From Hippasteria phrygiana (taxonomy: Eukaryota > Echinodermata > Asteroidea > Valvatida > Goniasteridae), in assembly GCA_037893225.1 (NCBI GenBank), contig JAZGUH010000255.1, positions 682,001-746,000 on the forward strand: a DNA stretch of 64,000 nt, in the 5' to 3' direction. Position 1 is the stretch's first letter, and each line of letters opens with the position of its first letter. Made by a program: the position numbers and the translations under genes. The notes beneath the pieces are model-generated. The model did not search any database. It was not told where the DNA came from and worked only from the letters and a program-made list of their open reading frames with translations. Below are positions 1-12,936 of this stretch, in pieces.

Positions 1-232
1 CATGTCAAAAATACTGCATTTGGTTGATATTTCATGCAATTATGAATGAGTAAAGCAAGTCCATACCCCAGGGAATTTGACAGGCATGGAGCAATAAATA
101 AAAGGTAATCTGCACACAGATGGTGGCCAGGAAGAAAATAAACATTGCGAGGTTTGAATTTTCTCCACAAGTGTTAACTCTAAGAAGCCGCCGATAATTG
201 CAACATGTAGCGCCAGATCTAAGCTATACATA

Positions 233-464
233 CATGTCAAAATTACTGCATTTGGTTGATATTTCATGCAATTATGAATGAGTAAAGCAAGTCCATACCC
301 CAGGGAATTTGACATGCATGGAGCAATAAATAGACGGTAATATGTACACAGATGTTGGCCGGAAAGAAAATAAACATTGCGAGGTTTGAATTTTCTCCAC
401 AAGTTTGAACTCTAAGAAGCCGCCGATGATTGCAACATGTAGCGCCAGATCTAAGCTATCCATA
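233..464. repeat. Example 232-bp monomer (B-like, gacatgcatgg form)
   Basis: A full-length copy running from one catgtcaaaa anchor to the next. It has gtccatacc (the two-C, 232-bp form), gacatgcatgg, aatagacgg, taatatgtac, gatgttggccggaaag, aagtttgaactc, gatgattg, and gccagatct, which contains a BglII-type AGATCT. G+C counted over the equivalent consensus copy is 90 of 232. Six CpG dinucleotides are present, at about monomer positions 103, 128, 148, 189, 192 and 211. Two AATAAA hexamers lie on the plus strand at 325-330 and 369-374. A weak dyad, ttcat-gcaatt-atgaa, sits near the start. The choice of monomer phase is arbitrary. Confidence 0.95.
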
Positions 465-481
465 CATGTCAAAATTACTGA

Positions 482-2378
482 ATTTGGTTGATATTTCATG
501 CAATTATGAATGAGTAAAGCAAGTCCATACCCCAGGGAATTTGACATGCATGGAGCAATAAATAGACGGTAACATGTACACAGATGTTGGCCGGAAAGAA
601 AATAAACATTGCGAGGTTTGAATTTTCTCCACAAGTTTTAACTCAAGGAAGCCGCCGATGATTGCAACTTGTAGCGCCAGATCTAAGCTATCCATACATG
701 TCAAAAATACTGCATTTGGTTGATATTTCATGCAATTATGAATGAATAAAGCAAGTCCATACCCCAGGGAATTTGACATGCATGGAGCAATAAATAGACG
801 GTAATATGTACACAGATGTTGGCTGGAAAGAAAATAAACATTGCGAGGTTTGAATTTTCTCTACAAGTTTTAACTCTGGGAAGCCGCCGATGATTGCAAC
901 ATGTAGCGCCAGATCTAAACTATACATACATGTCAAAATTACTGCATTTGGTTGATATTTCATGCAATTATGAATGAGTAAAGCAAGTCCATACCCCAGG
1001 GAATTTGACATGCATGGAGCAATAAATAGACAGTAATATGTACACAGATGTTGGCCGGAAAGAAAATAAACATTGCGAGGTTTGAATTTTCTCCACAAGT
1101 TTGAACTCTAAGAAGCCGCCGATGATTGCAACATGTAGCGCCAGATCTAAGCTATCCATACTTGTCAAAATTACTGCATTTGGTTGATATTTCATGCAAT
1201 TATGAATGAGTAAAGCAAGTCATACCCCAGGGAATTTGACAGGCATGGAGCAATAAATAGACGGTAATATGTACACAGATGTTGGCCGGAAAGAAAATAA
1301 ACATTGCGAGGTTTGAATTTTCTCCACAAGTGTTAACTCTAAGAAGCCGCCGATAATTGCAACATGTAGCGCCATATCTAAGCTATCCATACATGTCAAA
1401 ATTACTGTATTTGGTTGATATTTCATGCAATTATGAATGAGTAAAGCAAGTCCATACCCCAGGGAATTTGACATGCATGGAGCAATAAATAGACGGTAAC
1501 ATGTACACAGATGTTGGCCGGAAAGAAAATAAACATTGCGAGGTTTGAATTTTCTCCACAAGTTTTAACTCAAGGAAGCCGCCGATGATTGCAACTTGTA
1601 GCGCCAGATCTAAGCTATCCATACATGTCAAAAATACTGCATTTGGTTGATATTTCATGCAATTATGAATGAATAAAGCAAGTCCATACCCCAGGGAATT
1701 TGACATGCATGGAGCAATAAATAGACGGTAATATGTACACAGATGTTGGCTGGAAAGAAAATAAACATTGCGAGGTTTGAATTTTCTCTACAAGTTTTAA
1801 CTCTGGGAAGCCGCCGATGATTGCAACATGTAGCGCCAGATCTAAACTATACATACATGTCAAAATTACTGCATTTGGTTGATATTTCATGCAATTATGA
1901 ATGAGTAAAGCAAGTCCATACCCCAGGGAATTTGACATGCATGGAGCAATAAATAGACAGTAATATGTACACAGATGTTGGCCGGAAAGAAAATAAACAT
2001 TGCGAGGTTTGAATTTTCTCCACAAGTTTGAACTCTAAGAAGCCGCCGATGATTGCAACATGTAGCGCCAGATCTAAGCTATCCATACTTGTCAAAATTA
2101 CTGCATTTGGTTGATATTTCATGCAATTATGAATGAGTAAAGCAAGTCATACCCCAGGGAATTTGACAGGCATGGAGCAATAAATAGACGGTAATATGTA
2201 CACAGATGTTGGCCGGAAAGAAAATAAACATTGCGAGGTTTGAATTTTCTCCACAAGTGTTAACTCTAAGAAGCCGCCGATAATTGCAACATGTAGCGCC
2301 ATATCTAAGCTATCCATACATGTCAAAATTACTGTATTTGGTTGATATTTCATGCAATTATGAATGAGTAAAGCAAGT
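482..2378. repeat. Tandem duplication of a 927-bp 4-monomer unit
   Basis: The segment from about 482 to 1451 repeats at about 1409 to 2378 with an offset of 927 bp. Rare markers match in both copies: caacttgtag near 666 and 1593, ggctgg at 821 and 1748, gacagtaat near 1029 and 1957, cttgtc at 1161 and 2088. The left limit is the substitution ctgaattt (copy 1) versus ctgtattt (copy 2) at 481/1408. The right limit is the two-C versus single-C indel near 1452/2379. Sharing several private markers implies a recent tandem duplication. Confidence 0.88.
1161..1391. repeat. Example 231-bp monomer (single-C form)
   Basis: This copy has gtcatacc where the longer form has gtccatacc. The single missing C gives 231 bp. 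In every copy I inspected, the single-C form is followed about 20 bases later by gacaggcatgg and never by gacatgcatgg, so the indel and that substitution behave as a linked haplotype. The copy also has a rare cttgtc in place of catgtc at its start, shared with 2088-2093 and 4405-4410. The 231/232 mixture makes HOR lengths deviate by a few bases from simple multiples. Confidence 0.93.
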
Positions 2379-3477
2379 CATACCCCAGGGAATTTGACAG
2401 GCATGGAGCAATAAATAGAAGGTAATATGTAAACAGATGTTGGCAGGAAAGAAAATAAACATTGCGAGGTTTGAATTTTCTCTACAAGTGTTAACTCTAA
2501 GAAGCCGCCGATAATTGCAACATGTAGCGCCAGATCTAAGCTATCCATACATGTCAAAATTACTGCATTTGGTTGATATTTCATGCAATTATGAATGAGT
2601 AAAGCAAGTCCATACCCCAGGGAATTTGACAGGCATGGAGCAATAAATAAAAGGTAATCTGCACACAGATGGTGGCCGGGAAGAAAATAAACATTGCGAG
2701 GTTTGAATTTTCTCCACAAGTATTAACTCTAAGAAGCCGCCGATAATTGCAACATGTAGCGCCATATCTAAGCTATCCATACATGTCAAAATTACTGTAT
2801 TTGGTTGATATTTCATGCAATTATGAATGAGTAAAGCAAGTCCATACCCCAGGGAATTTGACATGCATGGAGCAATAAATAGACGGTAATATGTACACAG
2901 ATGTTGGCCGGAAAGAAAATAAACATTGCGAGGTTTGAATTTTCTCCACAAGTTTGAACTCTAAGAAGCCGCCGATGATTGCAACATGTGGCGCCAGATC
3001 TAAGCTATCCATACATGTCAAAATTACTGCATTTGGTTGATATTTCATGCAATTATGAATGAATAAAGCAAGTCCATACCCCAGGGAATTTGACTTGCAT
3101 GGAGCAATAAATAGAAGGTAATATGCACACAGATGGTGGCCGGAAAGAAAATAAACATTGCGAGGTTTGAATTTTCTCCACCAGTTTTAACTCTAGGAAG
3201 CCGCCGATGATTGCAACATGTAGCGCCAGATCTAAGCTATCCATACATGTCAAAAATACTGCATTTGGTTGATATTTCATGCAATTATGAATGAATAAAG
3301 CAAGTCCATACCCCAGGGAATTTGACATGCATGGAGCAATAAATAGAAGGTAATATGCACACAGATGGTGGCCGGAAAGAAAATAAACATTGCGAGGTTT
3401 GAATTTTCTCCACAAGTTTTAACTCTAGGAAGCCGCCGATGATTGCAACATGTAGCGCCAGATCTAAGCTATCCATA

Positions 3478-3990
3478 CATGTCAAAAATACTGCATTTGG
3501 TTGATATTTCATGCAATTATGAATGAGTAAAGCAAGTCCATACCCCAGGGAATTTGACAGGCATGGAGCAATAAATAAAAGGTAATCTGCACACAGATGG
3601 TGGCCAGGAAGAAAATAAACATTGCGAGGTTTGAATTTTCTCCACAAGTGTTAACTCTAAGAAGCCGCCGATAATTGCAACATGTAGCGCCAGATCTAAG
3701 CTATACATACATGTCAAAATTACTGCATTTGGTTGATATTTCATGCAATTATGAATGAGTAAAGCAAGTCCATACCCCAGGGAATTTGACATGCATGGAG
3801 CAATAAATAGACGGTAATATGTACACAGATGTTGGCCGGAAAGAAAATAAACATTGCGAGGTTTGAATTTTCTCCACAAGTTTGAACTCTAAGAAGCCGC
3901 CGATGATTGCAACATGTAGCGCCAGATCTAAGCTATCCATACATGTCAAAATTACTGAATTTGGTTGATATTTCATGCAATTATGAATGA
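3478..3990. repeat. Second copy of window positions 1-513
   Basis: This segment matches positions 1-513 with an offset of 3,477 bp (15 monomers). It shares the rare ggccaggaag variant and the following copy with ctgaatttgg. The match ends at gaatgag versus gaatgaa just before position 3991. Because copy 1 starts at the window edge, the duplicated block may extend further left than can be seen. Confidence 0.85.
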
Positions 3991-4945
3991 ATAAAGCAAG
4001 TCCATACCCCAGGGAATTTGACATGCATGGAGCAATAAATAGACGGTAATATGTACACAGATGTTGGCTGGAAAGAAAATAAACATTGCGAGGTTTGAAT
4101 TTTCTCTACAAGTTTTAACTCTGGGAAGCCGCCGATGATTGCAACATGTAGCGCCAGATCTAAACTATACATACATGTCAAAATTACTGCATTTGGTTGA
4201 TATTTCATGCAATTATGAATGAGTAAAGCAAGTCCATACCCCAGGGAATTTGACATGCATGGAGCAATAAATAGACAGTAATATGTACACAGATGTTGGC
4301 CGGAAAGAAAATAAACATTGCGAGGTTTGAATTTTCTCCACAAGTTTGAACTCTAAGAAGCCGCCGATGATTGCAACATGTAGCGCCAGATCTAAGCTAT
4401 CCATACTTGTCAAAATTACTGCATTTGGTTGATATTTCATGCAATTATGAATGAGTAAAGCAAGTCATACCCCAGGGAATTTGACAGGCATGGAGCAATA
4501 AATAGACGGTAATATGTACACAGATGTTGGCCGGAAAGAAAATAAACATTGCGAGGTTTGAATTTTCTCCACAAGTGTTAACTCTAAGAAGCCGCCGATA
4601 ATTGCAACATGTAGCGCCATATCTAAGCTATCCATACATGTCAAAATTACTGTATTTGGTTGATATTTCATGCAATTATGAATGAGTAAAGCAAGTCATA
4701 CCCCAGGGAATTTGACAGGCATGGAGCAATAAATAGAAGGTAATATGTAAACAGATGTTGGCAGGAAAGAAAATAAACATTGCGAGGTTTGAATTTTCTC
4801 TACAAGTGTTAACTCTAAGAAGCCGCCGATAATTGCAACATGTAGCGCCAGATCTAAGCTATCCATACATGTCAAAATTACTGCATTTGGTTGATATTTC
4901 ATGCAATTATGAATGAGTAAAGCAAGTCCATACCCCAGGGAATTT
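3966..4945. repeat. Third copy of the 4-monomer unit
   Basis: This block matches about 1648-2628 with an offset of 2,318 bp (10 monomers). It carries the same rare markers: gaataaag, ggctgg, gacagtaat, cttgtc, and further on the taatatgtaaac variant with ggcaggaaag. It diverges where this copy has gacatgcatgg and the other has gacaggcatgg. The joint with 3478-3990 shows that the two source blocks (1-513 and 1648-2628) were brought together, most simply by unequal exchange. Confidence 0.82.
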
Positions 4946-7900
4946 GACATGCATGGAGCAATAAATAGACGGTAATATGTACACAGATGTTGGCCGGAAA
5001 GAAAATAAACATTGCGAGGTTTGAATTTTCTCCACAAGTTTGAACTCTAAGAAGCCGCCGATGATTGCAACATGTAGCGCCAGATCTAAGCTATCCATGC
5101 ATGTCAAAATTACTGCATTTGGTTGATATTTCATGCAATTATGAATGAGTAAAGCAAGTCATACCCCAGGGAATTTGACAGGCATGGAGCAATAAATAAA
5201 AGGTAATATGCACACAGATGGTGGCCGGGAAGAAAATAAACATTGAGAGGTTTGAATTTTCTCCACAAGTGTTAACTCTAAGAAGCCGCCGATAATTGCA
5301 ACATGTAGCGCCATATCTAAGCTATCCATACATGTCAAAATTACTGTATTTGGTTGATATTTCATGCAATTATGAATGAGTAAAGCAAGTCATACCCCAG
5401 GGAATTTGACAGGCATGGAGCAATAAATAGACGGTAATATGTACACAGATGTTGGCCGGAAAGAAAATAAACATTGCGAGGTTTGAATTTTCTCCACAAG
5501 TTTGAACTCTAAGAAGCCGCCGATGATTGCAACATGTAGCGCCAGATCTAAGCTATCCATACATGTCAAAATTACTGCATTTGGTTGATATTTCATGCAA
5601 TTATGAATGAGTAAAGCAAGTCCATACCCCAGGGAATTTGACATGTATGGAGCAATAAATAGACGGTAACATGTACACAGATGTTGGCCGGAAAGAAAAT
5701 AAACATTGCGAGGTTTGAATTTTCTCTACAAGTTTTAACTCTGGGAAGCCGCCGATGATTGCAACATGTAGCGCCAGATCTAAGCTATCCATACATGTCA
5801 AAATTACTGCATTTGGTTGATATTTCATGCAATTATGAATGAGTAAAGCAAGTCCATACCCCAGGGAATTTGACAGGCATGGAGCAATAAATAAAAGGTA
5901 ATCTGCACACAGATGGTGGCCGGGAAGAAAATAAACATTGCGAGGTTTGAATTTTCTCCACAAGTGTTAACTCTAAGAAGCCGCCGATAATTGCAACATG
6001 TAGCGCCATATCTAAGCTATCCATACATGTCAAAATTACTGTATTTGGTTGATATTTCATGCAATTATGAATGAGTAAAGCAAGTCCATACCCCAGGGAA
6101 TTTGACATGCATGGAGCAATAAATAGACGGTAATATGTACACAGATGTTGGCCGGAAAGAAAATAAACATTGCGAGGTTTGCATTTTCTCCACAAGTTTG
6201 AACTCTAAGAAGCCGCCGATGATTGCAACATGTAGCGCCAGATCTAAGCTATCCATACATGTCAAAATTACTGCATTTGGTTGATATTTCATGCAATTAT
6301 GAATGAGTAAAGCAAGTCCATACCCCAGGGAATTTGACAGGCATGGAGCAATAAATAGAAGGTAATATGCACACAGATGTTGGCCGGAAAGAAAATAAAC
6401 ATTGCGAGGTTTGAATTTTCTCCACAAGTGTTAACTCTAAGAAGCCGCCGATAATTGCAACATGTAGCGCCAGATCTAAGCTATCCATACATGTCAAAAT
6501 TACTGAATTTTGTTGATATTTCATGCAATTATGAATGAGTAAAGCAAGTCCATACCCCAGGGAATTTGACATGTATGGAGCAATAAATAGACGGTAACAT
6601 GTACACAGATGTTGGCCGGAAAGAAAATAAACATTGCGAGGTTTGAATTTTCTCTACAAGTTTTAACTCTGGGAAGCTGCCGATGATTGCAACATGTAGC
6701 GCCAGATCTAAGCTATACATACATGTCAAAATTACTGCATTTGGTTGACATTTCATGCAATTATGAATGAGTAAAGCAAGTCCATACCCCAGGGAATTTG
6801 ACATGCATGGAGCAATAAATAGACGGTAATATGTACACAGATGTTGGCCGGAAAGAAAATAAACATTGCGAGGTTTGAATTTTCTCCACAAGTTTGAACT
6901 CTAAGAAGCCGCCAATGATTGTAACATGTAGCGCCAGATCTAAGCTATCCATGCATGTCAAAATTACTGCATTTGGTTGATATTTCATGCAATTATGAAT
7001 GAGTAAAGCAAGTCATACCCCAGGGAATTTGACAGGCATGGAGCAATAAATAAAAGGTAATATGCACACAGATGGTGGCCGGGAAGAAAATAAACATTGC
7101 GAGGTTTGAATTTTCTCCACAAGTGTTAACTCTAAGAAGCCGCCGATAATTGCAACATGTAGGGCCATATCTAAGCTATCCATACATGTCAAAATTACTG
7201 TATTTGGTTGATATTTCATGCAATTATGAATGAGTAAAGCAAGTCATACCCCAGGGAATTTGACAGGCATGGAGCAATAAATAGACGGTAATATGTACAC
7301 AGATGTTGGCCGGAAAGAAAATAAACATTGCGAGGTTTGAATTTTCTCCACAAGTGTGAACTCTAAGAAGCCGCCGATGATTGCAACATGTAGCGCCAGA
7401 TCTAAGCTATCCATACATGTCAAAAATACTGCATTTGGTTGATATTTCATGCAATTATGAATGAGTAAAGCAAGTCCATACCCCAGGGAATTTGACATGC
7501 ATGGAGCAATAAATAGACGGTAACATGTACACAGGTGTTGGCCGGAAAGAAAATAAACATTGCGAGGTTTGAATTTTCTCTACAAGTTTTAACTCTGGGA
7601 AGCCGCCGATGATTGCAACATGTAGCGCCAGATCTAAGCTATACATACATGTCAAAATTACTGCATTTGGTTGATATTTCATGCAATTATGAATGAGTAA
7701 AGCAAGTCATACCCCAGGGAATTTGACAGGCATGGAGCAATAAATAAAAGGTAATATGCACACAGATGGTGGCCGGGAAGAAAATAAACATTGCGAGGTT
7801 TGAATTTTCTCCACAAGTGTTAACTCTAAGAAGCCGCCGATAATTGCAACATGTAGCGCCATATCTAAGCTATCCATACATGTCAAAATTACTGTATTTG

Positions 7901-10200
7901 GTTGATATTTCATGCAATTATGAATGAGTAAAGCAAGTCATACCCCAGGGAATTTGACAGGCATGGAGCAATAAATAGACGGTAATATGTACACAGATGT
8001 TGGCCGGAAAGAAAATAAACATTGCGAGGTTTGAATTTTCTCCACAAGTTTGAACTCTAAGAAGCCGCCGATGATTGCAACATGTAGCGCCAGATCTAAG
8101 CTATCCATACATGTCAAAATTACTGCATTTGGTTGATATTTCATGCAATTATGAATGAGTAAAGCAAGTCCATACCCCAGGGAATTTGACATGTATGGAG
8201 CAATAAATAGACGGTAACATGTACACAGATGTTGGCCGGAAAGAAAATAAACATTGCGAGGTTTGAATTTTCTCTACAAGTTTTAACTCTGGGAAGCCGC
8301 CGATGATTGCAACATGTAGCGCCAGATCTAAGCTATCCATACATGTCAAAATTACTGCATTTGGTTGATATTTCATGCAATTATGAATGAGTAAAGCAAG
8401 TCCATACCCCAGGGAATTTGACAGGCATGGAGCAATAAATAAAAGGTAATCTGCACACAGATGGTGGCCGGGAAGAAAATAAACATTGCGAGGTTTGAAT
8501 TTTCTCCACAAGTGTTAACTCTAAGAAGCCGCCGATAATTGCAACATGTAGCGCCATATCTAAGCTATCCATACATGTCAAAATTACTGTATTTGGTTGA
8601 TATTTCATGCAATTATGAATGAGTAAAGCAAGTCCATACCCCAGGGAATTTGACATGCATGGAGCAATAAATAGACGGTAATATGTACACAGATGTTGGC
8701 CGGAAAGAAAATAAACATTGCGAGGTTTGAATTTTCTCCACAAGTTTGAACTCTAAGAAGCCGCCGATGATTGCAACATGTAGCGCCAGATCTAAGCTAT
8801 CCATACATGTCAAAATTACTGCATTTGGTTGATATTTCATGCAATTATGAATGAGTAAAGCAAGTCCATACCCCAGGGAATTTGACAGGCATGGAGCAAT
8901 AAATAAAAGGTAATGTGCACACAGATGGTGGCCGGGAAGAAAATAAACATTGCGAGGTTTGAATTTTTTCCACAAGTGTTAACTCTAAGAAGCCGCCGAT
9001 AATTGCAACATGTAGCGCCATATCTAAGCTATCCATACATGTCAAAATTACTGTATTTGGTTGATATTTCATGCAATTATGAATGAGTAAAGCAAGTCCA
9101 TACCCCAGGGAATTTGACATGTATGGAGCAATAAATAGACGGTAACATGTACACAGATGTTGGCCGGAAAGAAAATAAACATTGCGAGGTTTGAATTTTC
9201 TCTACAAGTTTTAACTCTGGGAAGCCGCCGATGATTGCAACATGTAGCGCCAGATCTAAGCTATCCATACATGTCAAAATTACTGCATTTGGTTGATATT
9301 TCATGCAATTATGAATGAGTAAAGCAAGTCCATACCCCAGGGAATTTGACAGGCATGGAGCAATAAATAAAAGGTAATCTGCACACAGATGGTGGCCGGG
9401 AAGAAAATAAACATTGCGAGGTTTGAATTTTCTCCACAAGTGTTAACTCTAAGAAGCCGCCGATAATTGCAACATGTAGCGCCATATCTAAGCTATCCAT
9501 ACATGTCAAAATTACTGTATTTGGTTGATATTTCATGCAATTATGAATGAGTAAAGCAAGTCCATACCCCAGGGAATTTGACATGCATGGAGCAATAAAT
9601 AGACGGTAATATGTACACAGATGTTGGCCGGAAAGAAAATAAACATTGCGAGGTTTGCATTTTCTCCACAAGTTTGAACTCTAAGAAGCCGCCGATGATT
9701 GCAACATGTAGCGCCAGATCTAAGCTATCCATACATGTCAAAAATACTGTATTTGGTTGATATTTCATGCAATTATGAATGAATAAAGCAAGTCCATACC
9801 CCAGGGAATTTGACATGCATGGAGCAATAAATAAAAGGTAATCTGCACACAGATGGTGGCCGGAAAGAAAATAAACATTGCGAGGTTTGAATTTTCTCCA
9901 CAAGTGTTAACTCTAAGAAGCCGCCGATAATTGCAACATGTAGCGCCAGATCTAAGCTATACATACATGTCAAAATTACTGCATTTGGTTGATATTTCAT
10001 GCAATTATGAATGAGTAAAGCAAGTCCATACCCCAGGGAATTTGACATGCATGGAGCAATAAATAAACGGTAATATGTACACAGATGTTGGCCGGAAAGA
10101 AAATAAACATTGCGAGGTTTGAATTTTCTCCACAAGTGTTAACTCTAAGAAGCCGCCGATAATTGCAACATGTAGCGCCATATCTAAGCTATCCATACAT

Positions 10201-10214
10201 GTCAAAAATTACTG
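10201..10214. repeat. Monomer start with one extra A
   Basis: The monomer start here reads gtcaaaaattactg. Other copies have either gtcaaaattactg or gtcaaaaatactg, so this one has a single-base gain in the A run. It is the only copy of this form that I noticed, and it lengthens its monomer by 1 bp. Confidence 0.8.
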
Positions 10215-10951
10215 TATTTGGTTGATATTTCATGCAATTATGAATGAGTAAAGCAAGTCATACCCCAGGGAATTTGACAGGCATGGAGCAACAAATAGAA
10301 GGTAATATGTAAACAGATGTTGGCCGGAAAGAAAATAAACATTGCGAGGTTTGAATTTTCTCTACAAGTGTTAACTCTAAGAAGCCGCCGATAATTGCAA
10401 CATGTAGCGCCAGATCTAAGCTATCCATACATGTCAAAATTACTGCATTTGGTTGATATTTCATGCAATTATGAATGAGTAAAGCAAGTCCATACCCCAG
10501 GGAATTTGACATGCATGGAGCAATAAATAGACGGTAATATGTACACAGATGTTGGCCGGAAAGAAAATAAACATTGCGAGGTTTGAATTTTCTCCACAAG
10601 TTTGAACTCTAAGAAGCCGCCGATGATTGCAACATGTAGCGCCAGATCTAAGCTATCCATGCATGTCAAAATTACTGCATTTGGTTGATATTTCATGCAA
10701 TTATGAATGAGTAAAGCAAGTCATACCCCAGGGAATTTGACAGGCATGGAGCAATAAATAAAAGGTAATATGCACACAGATGGTGGCCGGGAAGAAAATA
10801 AACATTGCGAGGTTTGAATTTTCTCCACAAGTGTTAACTCTAAGAAGCCGCCGATAATTGCAACATGTAGCGCCATATCTAAGCTATCCATACATGTCAA
10901 AATTACTGTATTTGGTTGATATTTCATGCAATTATGAATGAGTAAAGCAAG

Positions 10952-12341
10952 TCATACCCCAGGGAATTTGACAGGCATGGAGCAATAAATAGACGGTAAT
11001 ATGTACACAGATGTTGGCCGGAAAGAAAATAAACATTGCGAGGTTTGAATTTTCTCCACAAGTTTGAACTCTAAGAAGCCGCCGATGATTGCAACATGTA
11101 GCGCCAGATCTAAGCTATCCATACATGTCAAAATTACTGCATTTGGTTGATATTTCATGCAATTATGAATGAATAAAGCAAGTCCATACCCCAGGGAATT
11201 TGACATGTATGGAGCAATAAATAGACGGTAACATGTACACAGATGTTGGCCGGAAAGAAAATAAACATTGCGAGGTTTGAATTTTCTCTACAAGTTTTAA
11301 CTCTGGGAAGCCGCCGATGATTGCAACATGTAGCGCCAGATCTAAGCTATCCATACATGTCAAAATTACTGCATTTGGTTGATATTTCATGCAATTATGA
11401 ATGAGTAAAGCAAGTCCATACCCCAGGGAATTTGACAGGCATGGAGCAATAAATAAAAGGTAATGTGCACACAGATGGTGGCCGGGAAGAAAATAAACAT
11501 TGCGAGGTTTGAATTTTTTCCACAAGTGTTAATTCTAAGAAGCCGCCGATAATTGCAACATGTAGCGCCATATCTAAGCTATCCATACATGTCAAAATTA
11601 CTGTATTTGGTTGATATTTCATGCAATTATGAATGAGTAAAGCAAGTCATACCCCAGGGAATTTGACAGGCATGGAGCAATAAATAGACGGTAATATGTA
11701 CACAGATGTTGGCCGGAAAGAAAATAAACATTGCGAGGTTTGAATTTTCTCCACAAGTTTGAACTCTAAGAAGCCGCCGATGATTGCAACATGTAGCGCC
11801 AGATCTAAGCTATCCATACATGTCAAAATTACTGCATTTGGTTGATATTTCATGCAATTATGAATGAATAAAGCAAGTCCATACCCCAGGGAATTTGACA
11901 TGTATGGAGCAATAAATAGACGGTAACATGTACACAGATGTTGGCCGGAAAGAAAATAAACATTGCGAGGTTTGAATTTTCTCTACAAGTTTTAACTCTG
12001 GGAAGCCGCCGATGATTGCAACATGTAGCGCCAGATCTAAGCTATCCATACATGTCAAAATTACTGCATTTGGTTGATATTTCATGCAATTATGAATGAG
12101 TAAAGCAAGTCCATACCCCAGGGAATTTGACAGGCATGGAGCAATAAATAAAAGGTAATGTGCACACAGATGGTGGCCGGGAAGAAAATAAACATTGCGA
12201 GGTTTGAATTTTTTCCACAAGTGTTAATTCTAAGAAGCCGCCGATAATTGCAACATGTAGCGCCATATCTAAGCTATCCATACATGTCAAAATTACTGTA
12301 TTTGGTTGATATTTCATGCAATTATGAATGAGTAAAGCAAG
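10952..12341. repeat. Tandem duplication of a 695-bp B-C-A' trimer
   Basis: Three monomers (B, then C with gaataaag, then an A variant with taatgtgcac, gaattttttcc and gtgttaattc) occur twice in succession with an offset of 695 bp. The pairs begin at about 10952/11647, 11163/11858 and 11395/12090. The private combination gaataaag in C plus gtgttaattc in A' in both copies supports a recent duplication. This trimer differs in composition from the common A-B-C trimer. It is followed by a D-type monomer at about 12342. Confidence 0.82.
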
Positions 12342-12936
12342 TCAAACCCCAGGGAATTTGACAGGCATGGAGCAATAAATAGAAGGTAATATGCACACAG
12401 ATGTTGGCCGGAAAGAAAATAAACATTGCGAGGTTTGAATTTTCTCCACAAGTGTTAACTCTAAGAAGCCGCCGATAATTGCAACATGTAGCGCCAGATC
12501 TAAGCTATCCATACATGTCAAAATTACTGAATTTTGTTGATATTTCATGCAATTATGAATGAGTAAAGCAAGTCCATACCCCAGGGAATTTGACATGTAT
12601 GGAGCAATAAATAGACGGTAACATGTACACAGATGTTGGCCGGAAAGAAAATAAACATTGCGAGGTTTGAATTTTCTCTACAAGTTTTAACTCTGGGAAG
12701 CTGCCGATGATTGCAACATGTAGCGCCAGATCTAAGCTATACATACATGTCAAAATTACTGCATTTGGTTGATATTTCATGCAATTATGAATGAGTAAAG
12801 CAAGTCCATACCCCAGGGAATTTGACATGCATGGAGCAATAAATAGACGGTAATATGTACACAGATGTTGGCCGGAAAGAAAATAAACATTGCGAGGTTT
12901 GAATTTTCTCCACAAGTTTGAACTCTAAGAAGCCGC

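Larger units (their letters stand above)
1..4945. repeat. Left block: variant-rich short-HOR subarray
   Basis: This part carries variants rare or absent further right: gacagtaat near 1029, 1957 and 4274; ggctgg at 821, 1748 and near 4066; ggccagg at 125 and near 3602; cttgtc starts; gacttgcatgg near 3092; gaataaag in several copies. The ABC trimer order of the middle of the window is not seen here. Dominant spacings are 927 bp (4 monomers), 2,318 bp (10) and 3,477 bp (15). The right border with the ABC-type HORs is gradual, and the coordinate given is where the last 927-bp-type copy ends. It may be an older or more peripheral part of the array, which is inference. Confidence 0.75.

Noticed and set aside
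233..464. Bacterial-type promoter or ribosome binding sites in the AT-rich parts
   Set aside because: Matches to -10-like or purine-rich motifs occur by chance in a 39% G+C repeat and recur in every copy with no gene downstream.
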